NCBI GenBank assembly: GCA_030704615.1
Contig: CM060732.1
Location: 9,424,001 to 9,488,000, forward strand
Origin: Takakia lepidozioides
Lineage: Eukaryota > Streptophyta > Takakiopsida > Takakiales > Takakiaceae
Direction of reading: 5' to 3'
DNA: 64,000 nt
Shown here: piece after piece, positions 1 to 11,569 of the stretch
Numbering within the stretch: position 1 is the stretch's first letter
Layout: the number at the start of each line of letters is the position of its first letter
Notes under the pieces: generated by a model
Database searches by the model: none
What the model was told of the DNA's origin: nothing
The model's input: only the letters and a program-made list of their open reading frames with translations
Position numbers and translations under genes: made by a program

Positions 1-1394
1 CTTCTTCAAGATTTCTTCTAATCTTTTCTCATAGTTATCCCTCTTCAACTTTTCCTTCCTCTTACTCTTCCTTTTCAGCTCTTGCTCTTCTTCCTCATCT
101 GACTCATCCTCAGAGTCCTCATCATCCCTTTTCTCTCTCCTGAGCATTCCCAATTGCTCAATTGTGTTCGCTGTTTCAAATGCCTCCTCCACTGTATTAT
201 GGGGTAACATATCCACTTTCTTTTGCAACTCTGGTCTTAGTCCACTCACAAACCAAGTCTTCTGTAAACCTGGTGCTGGTACAGCAGCCAACTTTTTTAT
301 CATCAATTCCATCTTTTCCATATACTCCTCAACAGTTTCATGCTTCTTTTGCTTTAATTGTTGTAAACTTCCATACACTTCATCCTCAGTTTTACTTGTC
401 CTGAACCTATTTCGGAATGTTGTATTCAAGCCATTCCAGGTTAGGAAATGATTATCAGGGAATCTTGCATACCATTCACTTGCTTTCTTTATAAGTGAAC
501 AAGAAAACAGTCTCATCTTGGCATCATCGCCATTCTCATTGTTCACAATACACATGTGCTCAAATTGGCTAATGTGTACATCAGGATCCCCTTTCCTAAA
601 TATATTGGAAAAGGTGGTTTTGCCCGTGTTGTTGTTGTAACGCCATCTGTGGCCCTACCCCCTGCCCACTTACAGGTGCTGGCCCCCTTGCTGGTGCTGG
701 TCCTTGAGGACCTGTTGTAGTTGTGGTGGAACTTCCACCAAGTGGTGGCCACTGAGCACTCCCTGCTACTGGCCCCACTATATTCACAGTATTCCCAGCT
801 CCAGTTGCACTACTTCCCAACTCCCTGTCCCCCAGAGCCAGATCCAGGCTGCCCGCCTGATTCCCCTGAGCCGACACCTTCGTTGGCCTGTGATCCAAGT
901 GCTCCACTTGATCCAGGTCCAACGGGTTGGGATGTCCTGGTTGTAGTCTCAACCTCAGCTGTTGGGTCTACTTCTTCATACTCTTCCTCTTCCAATTTCT
1001 TCTCTCTGTTTTCATCCTCCAAGTTCTGCCCTTGGGTTTCTTCTTCACTCATGTAACTCAACTGCAATGGTGTTGGAGAGTCTGAACTCTCCGTTGGCTC
1101 TGCCACTTCCTCCCCTCCTTCTTCGTCTTCCGTCTCAGAAACTGGAGTTCCTGCTTTTGGTGTTCCATGCCAACTCTTATCAAAGATTTCTGTCAAATCT
1201 TTTATCCAAGGCTGTACCTCATATCTTTCACCTCGTGGTTGATCTTCTTCCTGTACCAATTCCCTTAATCTTTCTTGCAAAGAAAAAGAAGGAGTGGCAT
1301 CCAACTCCAGTTCTTCCGGTATGGGTGATGTACTCTCTGATCTTAATGGTGTGAGAGGTCCAGATGATTCCCTATGTCTATTCCTCTCTCCCAA
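1..1394 (-). pseudogene. Ty3-type retrotransposon Gag fragment
   Basis: The reverse strand encodes an acidic, Ser/Pro/Glu-rich leader (1394 to about 810), a Gly/Pro-rich linker in a second frame, and then, in a third frame down to base 1, a helical capsid-like region containing SEWYARFPDNHFLTW, an LKQKKHETVEEYMEKMELM stretch and a basic-acidic tail. That W...F spacing followed by a V-E-E-Y segment is typical of the Retrotrans_gag family, which forms the virus-like particle of LTR retrotransposons. At least two frame changes separate the parts, so this copy is broken or needs frameshifting; I favour a pseudogene. It runs off the window, and no protease or reverse transcriptase is visible. Confidence 0.7.
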
Positions 1395-1494
1395 AGATAT
1401 GGATAATTAGCTTTCAAATAACTTTCTTTTTTTGCTGAATATCTCTGGAGTCTAGCTTCTCTTTCATCACTCATGTCCCATGTCTTTCATTTCT

Positions 1495-2189
1495 TTAATG
1501 TGGCAATAACCAAAACTCTCTTCTGTAGTATCTCTCATATATGCCTGGGTTTCCTTCAAGCTTCAATGCACCCTTGGCTATACTAGAAGTCTCCGTTACC
1601 ATATAACCATATGGCAAACAAGTCTGGAAAGCTGTTCTTGATGTGAGTTTGATCCACAAAATATCCTTTGGAATCCAATTCCTTACCAGAACAAGCTCTT
1701 CATGCATATGAGTATAAACATTCACCTTCCTTTCCTCCCAGCCTTCAAACTCTACTCGCTTAATGGATAGCAATGCTATCACATAACCAGTGTTGGTAAC
1801 CAACGTGCTCTTCCTCTACAGGCCACCTGATAAATCTTTATCACTCCTTTCTCCAGACCCCACTCAGGGTCAACATCATGCACTCTCATAAGAATGTTTT
1901 ATTTACAACCGTCTGGCAATTCCAAGAACCTCTGAAAGAATTGTTTGGACAATCTTTCCTTCTCTGTTTCACAGGGAATTTGATTCACATCAAATTCTTT
2001 AATTCTCCAACCACCATGATCCCACCAGATGCCTGTCACATCTGGTTGTTCATGACCCAGTTCCCCAATATGGTCGCCCAAATGTCGGCGGCTTTTACAC
2101 ACCCATCCCTTCGCTATCCGAGGTGGAAACTCCAAGATAGAAGAGTTGGATATCTCTAAGCACTCAGCCCGCTCAGAACAATCAGTCAT
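1495..2189 (-). pseudogene. Retroelement-associated frame, unknown function
   Basis: Two consecutive reverse-strand frames (2189-1899 and 1803-1495), linked by a short frame at about 1880-1790, read as one broken protein. Visible words include DVTGIWWDHGGWRIKEFDVNQIP and IPKDILWIKLTSRTAFQTCLPYGYMV. I do not recognise the family. It lies directly upstream of the Gag frame on the same strand, so it is probably a 5' frame or leader of the same retroelement. Two frame breaks suggest decay. Confidence 0.35.
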
Positions 2190-2579
2190 GACCTGCAGCT
2201 AGTGAATCATGGTTGTGCTTCCTATTTGTATTCCTTCCTGCCTTCATGTTATCAATTTACCTTACCGTGTATATTGAAGCATCAGATTGCTTCAGTATCT
2301 ACTAAGTTCCAGTTAATCATGCATTCATTCCACAGCTTCTTTCGTGTCTCTCTACACAATATGTTTGTATCGAATCAGTATCGGATTAAGATTAATCATG
2401 TATCATGCCTATGCCATGGTGTCTCTATTTTATCCTAATGTAGAATTCTACAGTTTGCATGAACTAAGCCTCATTCAAGTCATCATCTCCTCTACACTGT
2501 TTCCTGCTCTCCGTTATGTTTCTTCCTCTCCTGAACAAGTCGCCCTCCTCCAGAAGTGATCCCCTTCCCGTGAGGTTTA
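2190..2579. other. Retroelement upstream flank, no gene seen
   Basis: AT-rich sequence between the retroelement frames and the terminus of element B. A short reverse frame reads through the stretch near 2570-2464, but it has no recognisable domain and I do not call it a gene. Confidence 0.4.
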
Positions 2580-2840
2580 CTATTTCATGAGCAGAAACCA
2601 TGAGCCATGAGCCATGAGCCGCATGAGCGGTGAGCCGAAGTCTAAGATACGCGGATTTCATGAGCGGACTCCTCCAAATTTGGAAATACGGAAGATTAAA
2701 CAAGTATTAAAATAATAGTTTTTTAATTTGACCTTGCCGTTTTTGGACGTTCCAGATCATGTCATGCGGCGAAGATATGTCGTCAGTAACAAGTCCGCTC
2801 ATGGTTTTTTAGATCCGCTCATGGAAATAAGTGACCGTGC
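2580..2840 (+). repeat. Terminus of composite element B (CTATTTCATGAGC type)
   Basis: CTATTTCATGAGC begins at 2580 and is followed by further ATGAGC/GCTCATG words up to about 2825. The same 13 bases start element A at 32527 and, inverted, end it at 45842 and end element E at 23116. The adjacent transposase B has its 3' end facing this terminus, the arrangement expected for the transposase-side end. The flanking trinucleotide is TTA; the partner end was not found and may lie in or beyond the gap. Confidence 0.65.
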
Positions 2841-3479
2841 AACGGGAAATCCAGTATACCACTGCAAAAGGACGTCGCATACTGGCCTATATAGAGTATT
2901 CCGCGGTTTTACATGCCTTAACATTGGAATGAAGCTGACCCTTTGGCCGCGATTGAACTAATGGAGTCTGCACCAATAGAGTCTGCAGAGTACTTCACAT
3001 TCTGTCTTCTTCGGGTATTCGGCGGGGAAAGGTTGGCAACTGAACTGGAAAATAAGGTGCCGCATTAGGGTTCGCACGTGCGAAATTCCGGAGCGGTTTG
3101 GTGTTGGCGAAGGCCGCCTCTACAGTACCTACGACGATTACTTGGAAATGCGGCGCCGCATTTCCTTGTCGGAGGTCGAATGAGGAAAGTAAGTTTTGGA
3201 AAGCAGAAAACATGAACCCTCCAACATACAAAAATACATGCACGTGGAAACAAGTGAACGATATAGTAATATCTTAGTTCGAGCAAAACAGGTTACTGGT
3301 AGGCAAGACATAGGCGGACCTTTCTGTGGCCAGTCTGAGTTGAGGGTACTGGCAGCAGTACATTATATATCGAAACGGATGGACGTACCATTGTATTGGG
3401 ACCGCAAGCCAAGCTCACTGGTCCCCTGGATCCATATTCAGAAGAGTGTGAACCTCCTGGGGGCTCAACCCTGGTGCAT
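2841..3479. other. Subterminal region of element B
   Basis: No gene is seen. It holds a single dyad of the AAATGCGG/CCGCATTT family near 3147-3168 and a half-copy near 3055. The palindrome is the same family as the array upstream of this element's transposase. Confidence 0.4.
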
Positions 3480-6400
3480 GTATGAAGTGATGAGTGTGGA
3501 ATTACAACGGAGTCTCTTTAGGTACACGTAGTTCAAATGCTTGCAAGGGCAGTATGATGCCCCTTGTTCGCCATGATTGGAAGTCGGTGCAATTGCAGGT
3601 GGGTAATTCTGAAATGGTGATGGTGTACACCTCATTGCGAACAGCTGAGCTGCCGTGGCCATCTGATACACACGCCCGAATCCTGGTGGGGGCACTTCTG
3701 TCGAGCTCTGGATTGTACAGTTCATCCGAAGTGCATTCCCCATCCTTGTCTCGTTCACTTTGAGGGGGGTCGCCGCCTCCTCGGTTCCCCCAACGGTGTG
3801 TAGGATGCTTAGAGCTGTCGTGTCCCATTGTTCTTGCTCTCACAGGGGTCGGTGGTGGAGGCTGTGGAAGCGGAAATGGTTGTCTGGGGACGTCAGTGCG
3901 CTGCACCATCCGAAATCCTGCGGCGGTAAGGGCGGCCTCAACCTGACTCAGATCGCAGCCTGGTTCCACCGCCACACCGGGGGAGCCTCTGGCATTGTTT
4001 GTATGCCGTACTTGGGCTTTCCATACACGCAAGTATAATGTCGTGCCTGCAGAACCAGAACTGGGTGGTTGTCGCCTCCGCAAACTTTGCATGGACAAAT
4101 CTTCCTGTAAAAGTAGGAGCAGGGACAGCCCCATTTGGATTCCTCCTTATCATCTCTAAAACAACGTTGCCGTGTATCCACACGAATTGCGGAACACCTT
4201 CCTCGAAACGACGGCTTTGTGCGAGCAATTCTCCACTGTGATGCAGACACAGTCGTCTCCACAATGGCTTGGCCATACGTGCTAACAGCGGGCGGAATCT
4301 GGGGCAAGGGAGCGGTGGGAATTCTCGCACGAAATCCCCGGTTGAAGGCGACGGCGATTCTGGAATTTCTTGGGCTTCCACTGCTGGAAGACACATTGTG
4401 CGGCAACATGACGGGACCTCGAGGTGCTGTCCGAATGTTCCTGTCGGATCTCCAGGAATCCTCTTCGCACTCGGGTTCCTCTTCAATCCTCCGCCTCACA
4501 GGGCGAGTCCGGACGTCCCCCTCTAGGTGTTCACCTCTGCGGTGCAGAGGCGTCCCTTTGATCTTCTCTCGCAATGTTGTCGCCCATTTCAATGGATTCT
4601 TGGACCTCGAAGCTGTTCGTACCAACAATTCCTCCCGTCCGGCCCAAAGCCCCATTGTTTGCCGCTCAGGAACTTGTAGTACGTGGCTTGCTGCATGATT
4701 GCTCTGTCGATGTCCTCCGTTGTGGCCGTCAGACGTCCACCAGATGTGCGGCAGAAGACGCTCGCCAGGAGGAGTGGACCAATTCTGCCATATTCGTGTT
4801 CGGCATGTCCGTGTCGGAATCCAAGCACCGCTCCTAGAAGGACACAACATGGTGAGGGACCCAATCGAAATGTCCGTAACAGAAAGACAAATGAACAAAA
4901 ATGACAGCAGCCTACCTCCCGCATGTACTGTCCGAACTGTCGATACCGAAAATGCCACCACCCCAACCAGCTGTGCAATGCTCCCAGATGGGTGTCTCCA
5001 CTGCACCTGACGTGTTCCACCAAGCCTCGATGATAGCAAACTTAACCTCCGCGTCATCAAATGTGGGTGCATCCTTCCACGCCGTACAAAGGACACGGTG
5101 TTCAGCCTGGAATGAGCTAGCAACAAATTTGGTAGTGTAGTGGGATAGACTCTGCATCCAATGGAATCCACAGGATCTCTCTTTCCCCTCCATTGGAACA
5201 TTGGGGTCCTCACCGTACACACGCCGCACCGCTGCCCAGTTGGCCTGAGCGTTGTCTGCCATGAATCCCCTGAAATTGGGCTCTGGCAATCCCGCCCTTG
5301 CCATCTGCTCGTTTATGCCCTCCCACAGATTCATCTCGGACTGTGTGTCCTCCCATTTCATCTCGCAGATTGCAATCGTCATGAGCTTTTGAGTGATAGT
5401 CATAAACATGCGCACCCATAGTCACCCACTGATGGTTTGTAATTCTCTTGATGTGATCAAACATCACCCAAGCATTCGACAAGTTTTCCAGTTGTCATGC
5501 GAGTGACCAAGTCGACTCCACTCCTAGGCCCACACGTCGACATTTTGAAAATAACAACGATCCGATTCGCTGCCTTGCCCTGGAAACCTGCTACCTGGAT
5601 GTAGTCATATCAGTCATTCGTTTCACCTCCAGGATTGAATACATGTCCGACCCCTGCCGAACTCCTGCTTGCAAGATACGATGTGATTCCGCACATTCGG
5701 ACTACAAACGTGCGAGACGGACTCCAAGAGGTCACGCATCTCGTCTTCAGTCAAGGGCTCTTGGTCAGAACCATCTTCAGACATGATTTGCCAAGAGCAA
5801 TCTTGTGGGCTGCCTTCAGCTGAATTTGCTTGGTCTGGCTCCGGGGCTCAATTTCACCTCCTCTTTTATGATGTCTGTGCTTCCTGCACAGCCCACGCAT
5901 GTTGCCTCTCGCCAAGGGGTGGCAGTGGACCCAACGTGTATGCAAGCTCTAGTCAAGTCCGGGAGCAAATGGATTACGTAATATTGCTGGGCTCTGCACA
6001 TGGACATGCACGTCGGGGGTTCTTTGCAATGTGCACACTTGAAAGAACCAGCAGGAGCTTGGCTGGCTGGAGACAATGAATGGATGATGCGTTGTGCCAG
6101 TCCAATCCGTCTCGTTCTCCGCCCTCCTTTGGAGAGAAAGTGGAAGCAGGTGGGATTGAGGCACCTCAGCTTCCCCGCACAGAGGACATATCGTACAGAA
6201 CACCATCAGCAATTTCGTTGCTATGTTCTTTGTCACACACCAGGGGTGTCCGTCATGCTTTCGATCCATGTCTGTTAACATCCCGGAGGCTTTGTTTGAC
6301 GAAGAAAAAAGGTGGAAACTCGAAGATGACATTGCCATCGACTTCGGGAGGCAGAAACGTTACCTTCTGACTGGGAATTTGGCATAGTCGAGAGCAGCCA

Positions 6401-7046
6401 GCTCGGAGCGAGAACCATCGAGGTGATGTTGTCGTAGGAGCGCTGCACAATGGACCGGGTTGGGAGTTATGCTCGAGGGCACATGCGTAGCACCTATAGA
6501 GACGTCATGCCGGATTTGAACGACCGTGTGGAGGACATGGGTACCTCAATGCAATCATCTTCCTCGTCGGAAATGTCGAATACGTCCACACGAGAAGCTA
6601 TGGAGGGTCTTGACGGTCCAGGTCGGGAATGATTATCGTTGCATACCTCTCTATTGGCAGTGCCGCCTGTCGGTTTCCGGACTCCTTTGTGGATGGTGTG
6701 GGCAGCGACTGATTCGGAAAGGGAATGGGCATTCCCACAGCGGTACAGGATGGTGTTGATGGGGGTACATGCCATTCGATTCCACAACCTCCGTCGTTAC
6801 CTAGCACGACAATGGTCTCGTCAACCTGTCCAGGAACATCCTTCCTTTCTTCTTCCAAATAAACTGTGCCCGGTTGAGCTTGAATTTGGAACAAAGGTAA
6901 ATTTCAGTCACTCTGCAAAGTCCTCCTCGTTTGGGATCCAGGCTCTCCCAAGTGCGGCGGAGGACACAAACTATAGCGTAAGAATTCGGAGCCATCGAAC
7001 ACCGCACGAAGTTGGCAAGTGCGAGGTCAGTATAGCGACAGACCAA
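3480..7046 (-). pseudogene. MULE-like transposase with WRKY-GCM1 and SWIM zinc fingers (copy B)
   Basis: In gene order, the reverse strand shows a conserved N-terminal region (VYLEEERKDVPGQVDETIVVL, WHVPPS), a zinc-finger block (MDRKHDGHPWCVTK, FKCAHCKEPPTCM, DLTRACIHVG), the catalytic region (MTIAICEMKWEDTQSEM, FRGFMADNAQANW, SCGFHWMQSL), and a C-terminal SWIM-like pair (CNC near 3590, CPCKH near 3550). This matches Mutator-like transposases, with the Asp of ADN as a probable second catalytic acid and the CxxH signature after it. An intron-like gap lies near 4905-4830. Several frameshifts, including one base lost near 5610, make it non-functional. It is closest to copy F at 56 kb. The start near 7046 is uncertain. 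Confidence 0.75.
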
Positions 7047-7059
7047 GGCTCACAGGCAC

Positions 7060-7260
7060 CATGCGAAGTCATCGACGATTGGAAGTCGCACATTGAAGTG
7101 GAAAGTATTGTTTCAAGCTACATGCATGAAGGTGGGAGGTGTGATTCCATAGCCAGTAAGTATGACAATGATGGCCGATTCGGCGACGAAATAACATCTC
7201 CTGACAGTTTCTCCTGAGGGGTGATCCAGCAGTATTCTCAGTGCAGACACGACGTTCGCA
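7060..7260 (-). promoter_or_regulatory. Conserved 5' region of transposase B
   Basis: This stretch upstream of transposase B is very similar, in inverted orientation, to 56150-56350 upstream of transposase F. Conservation across a decayed pair suggests a 5' leader or promoter segment, or simply recent common origin. No TATA element was assigned. Confidence 0.4.
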
Positions 7261-7379
7261 CTGACAAGTGCCAGTACTGTTTGTAAAATGGTCAGACAAC
7301 CAAGTTGTGCTCATCAAGACTTGCCGCAATTGTGTTGTTCGGAACAATGCCAACCCATTCACGTTCCAGATTTCCCGTC

Positions 7380-8307
7380 CCGAGTGATTCTTCGATTGCT
7401 GGTGACAGAAAATACGGGCCGCATTTCCGTATTGCATCTTGGTCATGCACCAGAGCGCACCGAGTTTCCGTCCGGGGGAAACCCTTAATACTCTCCAGAA
7501 TGGAAATGCGGTTAACGAATTTCCATCCAGGCAAGCACGATATGTGAAGGTGGAACGGAAATGCGGTACCGCATTTCCGTTCTGATTGAGAATCATGAAC
7601 AAAGGGAACAGAAATGCGGCAACCGCATTTCGTCGAGTCGCACTTTCCGACATCCAGAACGAAATGCGGCACCGGCATATCCGCCCGGGTGAGACCTTAA
7701 CACTCTCCAGAACGGAAATGCAGTAACGCATTTCCATCCAGCAAGCACGGTATGTGAAGGTGGAACGGAAATGCGGTACAACATTTCCGTTCTGATTGAG
7801 AATTATGAACAATGGGAACAGAAATGCGGCACCGCATTTCCGGCGAGTCGCACTTTCCGACCATTTCAGAACGGAAATGCGGCGCCGCATTTCCATTTTG
7901 TATCTGATGCATGGAGTCGAGTGCAATCCGACCGGTTGAGACATTCATACTATCCAGAACGGAAATGCGGTGACGCATTTCCGTTCGACTGAAAATCGTG
8001 AACTCATCGAACTGAAAATGCGGCAGCGCATTTCATCCGTAGTCGCACCTCCCAACAATTCCAGAAAAGCAAAATGCGGCACCGCATTCCGTTCTGATGA
8101 AAAATCGTGAAACATCGGAAACGGAAAATGCGGGTACCGCATTTCGTCGGAAGTCGCACTTTCCGACATTCCAAAACAGGAAATGCGGCGCGCAATTACG
8201 TTTTGTATGTTGAGGCATGGGCTGTGGAACGAAAATGCGGCACCGCATTTCCGCCAGGGTAGACCTTAATACTCGACAGAACGGAAATAGCGACGCATTT
8301 CCGTCTG
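7380..8307. repeat. Palindrome array P1, AAATGCGG-NN-CCGCATTT family, 53-bp period
   Basis: About a dozen imperfect dyads stand mostly 53 bp apart (for example centres near 7567, 7620, 7724, 7777, 7830 and 7883), separated by about 25-base spacers of a few recurring types. The same spacer types appear inverted in the array at 54.5-56.0 kb. It lies just upstream of transposase B and is cut by the assembly gap. Confidence 0.85.
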
Positions 8308-8807
8308 NNNNNNNNNNNNNNNNNNNNNNNNNNNNNNNNNNNNNNNNNNNNNNNNNNNNNNNNNNNNNNNNNNNNNNNNNNNNNNNNNNNNNNNNNNNNN
8401 NNNNNNNNNNNNNNNNNNNNNNNNNNNNNNNNNNNNNNNNNNNNNNNNNNNNNNNNNNNNNNNNNNNNNNNNNNNNNNNNNNNNNNNNNNNNNNNNNNNN
8501 NNNNNNNNNNNNNNNNNNNNNNNNNNNNNNNNNNNNNNNNNNNNNNNNNNNNNNNNNNNNNNNNNNNNNNNNNNNNNNNNNNNNNNNNNNNNNNNNNNNN
8601 NNNNNNNNNNNNNNNNNNNNNNNNNNNNNNNNNNNNNNNNNNNNNNNNNNNNNNNNNNNNNNNNNNNNNNNNNNNNNNNNNNNNNNNNNNNNNNNNNNNN
8701 NNNNNNNNNNNNNNNNNNNNNNNNNNNNNNNNNNNNNNNNNNNNNNNNNNNNNNNNNNNNNNNNNNNNNNNNNNNNNNNNNNNNNNNNNNNNNNNNNNNN
8801 NNNNNNN
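8308..8807. other. Assembly gap of 500 N
   Basis: Exactly 500 undetermined bases immediately after a repeat array. The round length suggests a placeholder, so the true distance is unknown and a gene may be missing here. Confidence 0.98.
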
Positions 8808-9233
8808 GAGGCTCCAGTGTGAATAGTTTGAAATGACACTTACGGGACACTCATCTTCCAACACTCCATTAGGGTCCAGGAAATGGATGGATGGACGGCG
8901 GTTGGGGTTTCATCTCCGAAATCATCCATTTGGGATTTTCCCATAAAACAGAAACGGCTCTTAATTGACTTGTTCGAATTGCGGCTGGGGGGGTTGTCTG
9001 GTATGCAACTTGGTGATGGCCAATTGGCATGGACCATCATTGCCGGTCTGGGCCCTGTTAGTGGAACCTCTGTATGGAGACCACGTACCCGTGGGTGTCA
9101 GTTGGTGTTCGACCTACATAGGGGTCGTTATGGAGTGGGCTGCGGGTTTGTCTGTGGGAAATATGTCATTGTCAGAAAATTGAACGCACCCTCGTAATTC
9201 TTAATACTGCTCAGCTGTTTCTATGGCGGCAAA
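8808..9233. other. Flank of transposase H, no gene assigned
   Basis: A forward frame at 8883-9197 is open but has no recognisable motif and no counterpart elsewhere in the window. It may be 5' leader of the transposase copy that follows. Confidence 0.3.
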
Positions 9234-10866
9234 ATGCTGCATGATTACCATGAGAATGATGGAAAGGAGAAAGTACATTGTGCAAAGATAAACAGTATGA
9301 ACACAAAAGAGGAGTCGCCCCACATTGTCCAGTGTGCTTCACCCCAGTCCATGCACGCAATGTCTCCCACCTCAGAAGTGGTAATACTGTACTCCCCTCT
9401 GCAAGCCGAGTACCTAAGCACCGTGGTCGACGACAATGGAATGGCCGTTGTTGAGGAGGATTTGATTTGCATAACATTCCGCTTTGAGCCAGGGACCGTC
9501 CATGTGGTTAGAGAGATGTACGATAGTAGTGGGAAGGTCGAGGGAACACAGGTTCAAAAGCCGCTTAAATGGGATGGTCGAAGAGAGTGGAGAGTTCCAC
9601 CCGCCAGATACCGCGTTCATGGAGATCAGAGACGCCTTTCATCGAACACTATACTCATGCCCGGAACAGCAGCTTTGGTGGCGCAGGCGCCAAAATCGGT
9701 CCCCATCAAGACAGAAGAAACTACCTCCACGACATTTGTTGACCTCTTGGACAGTTCAGAAGACGAAGTCACAGAGGTCCCTCTTCCTACGAACCCTCCT
9801 ATACTGGTAGACCCCGATGTCCAGGAGATCATTAGTGTCATTCCCAAGTTGCAGTCGTTGAGAGGGTTGCTAGGATGCAAGAGCGATGTGAGAGGCATTG
9901 TTTGGGAAACACAGCGGATCCAAAGAGCGAAATTTCTACCCGCTGATTTTGATGGAGACATCGTTTTTGAACTGCCACCTCCGACGTCATGTGGAGGTTT
10001 GGCTGGACTCATGGCGGGCATGGACAAGAAACACGATGGACACCCATGGTGTCGGACTAAAACTTCCAATATCTATAATCCGCATGGCCTGAAGTTTAGG
10101 AGATCCATTTGCGCTGGGCACTTGCATTGTGCAAATTCGGATTGCCAGCATTTCCAAATGGGTGGTGTGGAAAATGGGACGGAGTGGGAGGGAGTCTATG
10201 ACAACCCATTTCAAGTAGGGTGTGCTCCTCCAAAGAGCAGTTCCACCGTTTGCAAGTTTTGTAAAGTCGTGCCACAGTGCATGGCGGAATGCAATGCACG
10301 GATGTACTACGTGTTGCACCGTATCAACCACCTCACACGGGCTTGTATCCATTTTGGCGCCCATGCACATCCAGTGTCGCGAGGAGATTGCAGGGAGAGT
10401 GTTGACACAGTGCGTTCGCTGCTTCAGCAAGAATTTCAAATGCTCCCACTGCATCACCATCAGCCATTGCTATGGCAGCAAGTAAAGGCTTCCTGCAGAA
10501 ACATCTGCTGGGGGAGTCGGACGAGACAACGACTAAGTTTGATAGCGCATCGCTTGACTTTGTGATGGACCATTTCTCAACATTGGCTTCTCCAAATGCT
10601 CGTTATCAAATAAACGTCCTTAGGACTGGGGCAGGCAACAAAGGATACGTAGATAACATCCTAGAATTGAAGCGCAGAAGTCGATACGACTTCATCCAAT
10701 ATGGAATTTCAAGTACTTTTGGTTGCTGGAAATTCACAAAAAATAGCAAAGTGGGCTTTCCTGGAACAATGATTGGCCCTTCATTGTCTTTTTTGCACGT
10801 GGACGTAAATATAAATTGGGGTTTTTTTTTCAAATATTTGCGTTCACAATATTGTTTGTACTGTCA
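9234..10866 (+). pseudogene. WRKY-GCM1 transposase, truncated (copy H)
   Basis: A long frame (9234-10565) holds the N-terminal conserved region (LICITFRFEPGTVHVVREMYDSS, REWRVPPARY) and a complete zinc-finger block: MDKKHDGHPWCRTK, CAGHLHCANSDC, CKFCKVVPQCMAECNARMYYVLHR, LTRACIHFGAHAHP. The order C...C...C, CxxC, CIHxGxHxH fits the WRKY-GCM1 superfamily found in Mutator-like transposases. From about 10472 homology continues in another frame (SPNARYQINV, DNILELKRRSRYDFIQYG) to the start of the catalytic region, then stops near 10866. The MULE core and SWIM domain are missing. It is a more divergent lineage than copies A, B and F. The ATG at 9234 is the first in frame; a later start is possible. 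Confidence 0.7.
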
Positions 10867-10887
10867 TTGAGATCTCCCCAACCGCAG

Positions 10888-11230
10888 GGCCTCTGGCCAC
10901 GATTTTAGTACCGTTGGAAAGCCCTCGATGCGTAGGGTGCACCGACTTGGTTTCACAAAATTTGGACCTACAGGCCGAGACTTATGGATTTATAAACAAT
11001 TTTGGGTGTCTGAAAATTCAATCAAGTGTTGGAAAGACACTCGAGGTTGCACTTAGGCTGAGGCCACGATTTGATACTGTTGAAAGCCCTTGATGAGTAG
11101 GGGTGACTTGGTTTCACAAAATTTGGACCTATGGGCCGAGAATTATAGAAATATGAACAATTTTGGTCGCTGAAAATTCAACTAAATTACAAAATTAAGT
11201 GTTGGAATGGCACTGGAGGTCGCACTTGGG
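10888..11230. repeat. Two tandem units of about 165 bp
   Basis: Both units carry GGCCACGATTT, GAAAGCCC, GACTTGGTTTCACAAAATTT, a 'gggccgag' word, and 'AACAATTTTGG..GCTGAAAATTCAA' with small differences. The first runs to about 11055 and the second to about 11225. No coding potential is evident. Confidence 0.6.
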
Positions 11231-11314
11231 CCTCTACATGGGAGAAGCACTTGGATACATAGGAGATTGCACTTGGGCTTAGATGGGCCTTAAGATAGGA
11301 GATACAGGGGATTG

Positions 11315-11440
11315 CTAAACCATGAGCAGAAAATTCCATGAGCAGAATTCTGCTCACGCTTTTGGATGTGCTCACCTATAACCGCGGACACCTATTCGGC
11401 TTAGATGACCTATTACTGCGGGTAGTGTCCAGTATAACAT
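11315..11440. repeat. Terminus-like ATGAGC/GCTCA cluster with CCTATAACCGCGG
   Basis: CCATGAGCAG, CATGAGCAG and TGCTCACG words are followed by CCTATAACCGCGG and CCTATTACTGCGG. The same combination marks other element ends here (63.2-63.35, 30.48-30.66, 45.56-45.84 kb). It may be the transposase-side end of the element that carried copy H. An exact terminus could not be set. Confidence 0.4.
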
Positions 11441-11460
11441 GCATACCAATTCATCGTTAT

Positions 11461-11532
11461 GGATGAATGACGGATGAATGATGGATGAATGGGCGATGAA
11501 TGTATGTTGGATGAATGGCACATGGATGAATG
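11461..11532. repeat. GATGAATG microsatellite
   Basis: GGATGAATG-type words are repeated with small changes (atgacggatgaatgatgg and similar). It is a simple sequence repeat. Confidence 0.8.
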
Positions 11533-11569
11533 TAGTTTGTGATTGAATGCAGAATTAAAAAGCATTTTT

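Noticed and set aside
8033-8864. Open frames spanning the assembly gap
   Set aside because: They consist mostly of undetermined residues from the N run.
11461-11532. Telomere-like or centromeric repeat
   Set aside because: GATGAATG units are few and irregular and unlike plant telomere TTTAGGG; it is only a microsatellite.
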